From Pelomonas sp. CA6 (GTDB taxonomy: Bacteria; Pseudomonadota; Gammaproteobacteria; Burkholderiales; Burkholderiaceae_C), in contig NZ_JAKZFD010000002.1 of assembly GCF_022549225.1 (NCBI RefSeq), forward strand, positions 186,001 through 250,000: 64,000 nucleotides of DNA. The letters run 5' to 3'. This document shows, one piece after another, positions 63,463-64,000 of the stretch (its first letter is position 1; each line of letters begins with the position of its first letter). The notes below the pieces were generated by a model that made no database searches, was not told the DNA's origin, and saw only the letters and a list, made by a program, of their open reading frames with translations. Made by a program: the position numbers and the translations under genes.

Positions 63463-64000
63463 ATGCGACGCCGCCCCCTGCTGCACGGCCTGGCCGCGCT
63501 GACCTTCGTGCCCCGCCCGGGCGGCGCGCAAGCGCCAACGGCGCCGACACGGGTATTGCGGGTGGGGCCGGGCGCCTCGATCGGCAGCCTGGCCGAGGCC
63601 GCGCGCCTGGCCCGGCCCGGCGACCGCGTCGAGGTGCAGGCCGGCGACTATCCGGGCGACGTAGCCCAGTGGACGCAGGACGGGCTGCAGCTGGTCGCCG
63701 TGGGCGGCCCGGTGCGCCTGCGCGCGGCCGGCCGCGCGGCGGCGGGCAAGGGCCTGTTCGTGATCGCCGGCGAGAACGTGCTGGTCGAGGGCTTCGAGTT
63801 CAGCGCGGCCCAGGTGGCCGACGGCAACGGTGCCGGCGTGCGCTTCGAGCGCGGGTCGCTGCACCTGCGCCGCTGCCGCTTCGTGGACTGCGAGATGGGC
63901 GTGCTCAGCAACAACGACGCGGACGCCCGGCTGCACCTGGAGGACTGCGAGCTTGCCCAGGCGCGCCCTGGCGGCGGCTACAGCCACCTGCTCTACGCCG
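63463..64000 (+). CDS. Right-handed beta-helix (pectate-lyase-like) protein, N-terminal part
   Basis: The frame is open from ATG 63463 to the right edge (179 codons). The N-terminus RRRPLLHGLAALTFVPRPGG looks like a signal (twin-Arg-like RRR). LRVGPGASIGSLAEAARLAR and PGDRVEVQAGDYPGDVAQWT are the familiar start of parallel beta-helix proteins (the P-G-D-x-V-x-V-x-A-G-x-Y motif). Repeated strand sets with F-x-x-C (LHLRRCRFVDCEMGVLSNND, LHLEDCELAQ) follow. It is probably an exported polysaccharide-active or surface protein. The function cannot be read without the C-terminus. Confidence 0.78.
   Translation, partial: MRRRPLLHGLAALTFVPRPGGAQAPTAPTRVLRVGPGASIGSLAEAARLARPGDRVEVQAGDYPGDVAQWTQDGLQLVAVGGPVRLRAAGRAAAGKGLFVIAGENVLVEGFEFSAAQVADGNGAGVRFERGSLHLRRCRFVDCEMGVLSNNDADARLHLEDCELAQARPGGGYSHLLYA

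Overview
The window is a GC-rich (roughly 70 percent by eye) chromosomal segment of a betaproteobacterium, most likely a Burkholderiales member near Roseateles, Mitsuaria, Rubrivivax or Leptothrix. The evidence is the strong third-position G/C use, the Anbu proteasome operon, ArgP and NodD-type LysR regulators, GTP-type PEP carboxykinase, MmsA beside a LysR gene, and a GC-rich intergenic repeat. The genus is inferred. No rRNA, tRNA, CRISPR, integrase or transposase gene was found.

Left part (1-33.3 kb), mostly housekeeping and accessory metabolism: a VOC protein (partial); the four-gene Anbu operon (circularly permuted ATP-grasp, alpha-E, transglutaminase, Anbu protease); an OPT transporter; nadC and an FAH-family hydrolase; rlpA-merR followed by a MerR-type promoter and a flavodoxin-fold oxidoreductase; an SDR; three diguanylate cyclases, two in tandem; mmsA divergent from a LysR gene; a cysteine-motif orphan; a SLOG protein with a terminator hairpin almost touching its start codon; two YecA/UPF0149 proteins; an S9 peptidase; an Hsp70-like protein; dadA divergent from argP; a universal stress protein behind an FNR-type box; a metallophosphoesterase; another LysR gene; and pckG.

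Middle part (33.7-56.2 kb), one co-directional block encoding an extracellular contractile injection system (eCIS, Afp/PVC-like). It starts with a LuxR-type response regulator and a receiver-like protein. Then come the AAA+ ATPase, tail cap, sheath and inner tube. A block of four and a half 126-bp repeats interrupts it. After that come a gp24-like protein, a DUF6760-like mini-protein, a DUF4157 protein, the LysM-type tube protein, VgrG-like spike, PAAR-like tip, gp25, baseplate J, a gpI-like protein fused to a beta-propeller, a fiber candidate, an Ig-like protein and a small helical protein. It ends with an 1180-residue DUF4157 protein carrying a C-terminal HNH-like nuclease domain (probable cargo toxin), overlapped by a probable immunity gene. 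No tape-measure gene is visible.

Right part (56.3-64 kb): a CheY-like regulator, a DUF1992 protein, a decayed FrmR-type repressor, and an AT-richer island. The island encodes a membrane-anchored glutaredoxin-like protein and two tiny secreted peptides, different in sequence but with the same CX3C-X9-CX3C cysteine frame. They are followed by a terminator and a TonB-dependent receptor. This peptide locus matches no system I know and is the best candidate for something undescribed. The window closes with a MOSC protein, a Nudix hydrolase, an Old Yellow Enzyme and the start of a beta-helix protein.

A GC-rich repeat of 126-127 bp occurs in two tandem arrays, at 20.3 kb and 40.3 kb, in opposite orientations. 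It is probably dispersed around the genome.
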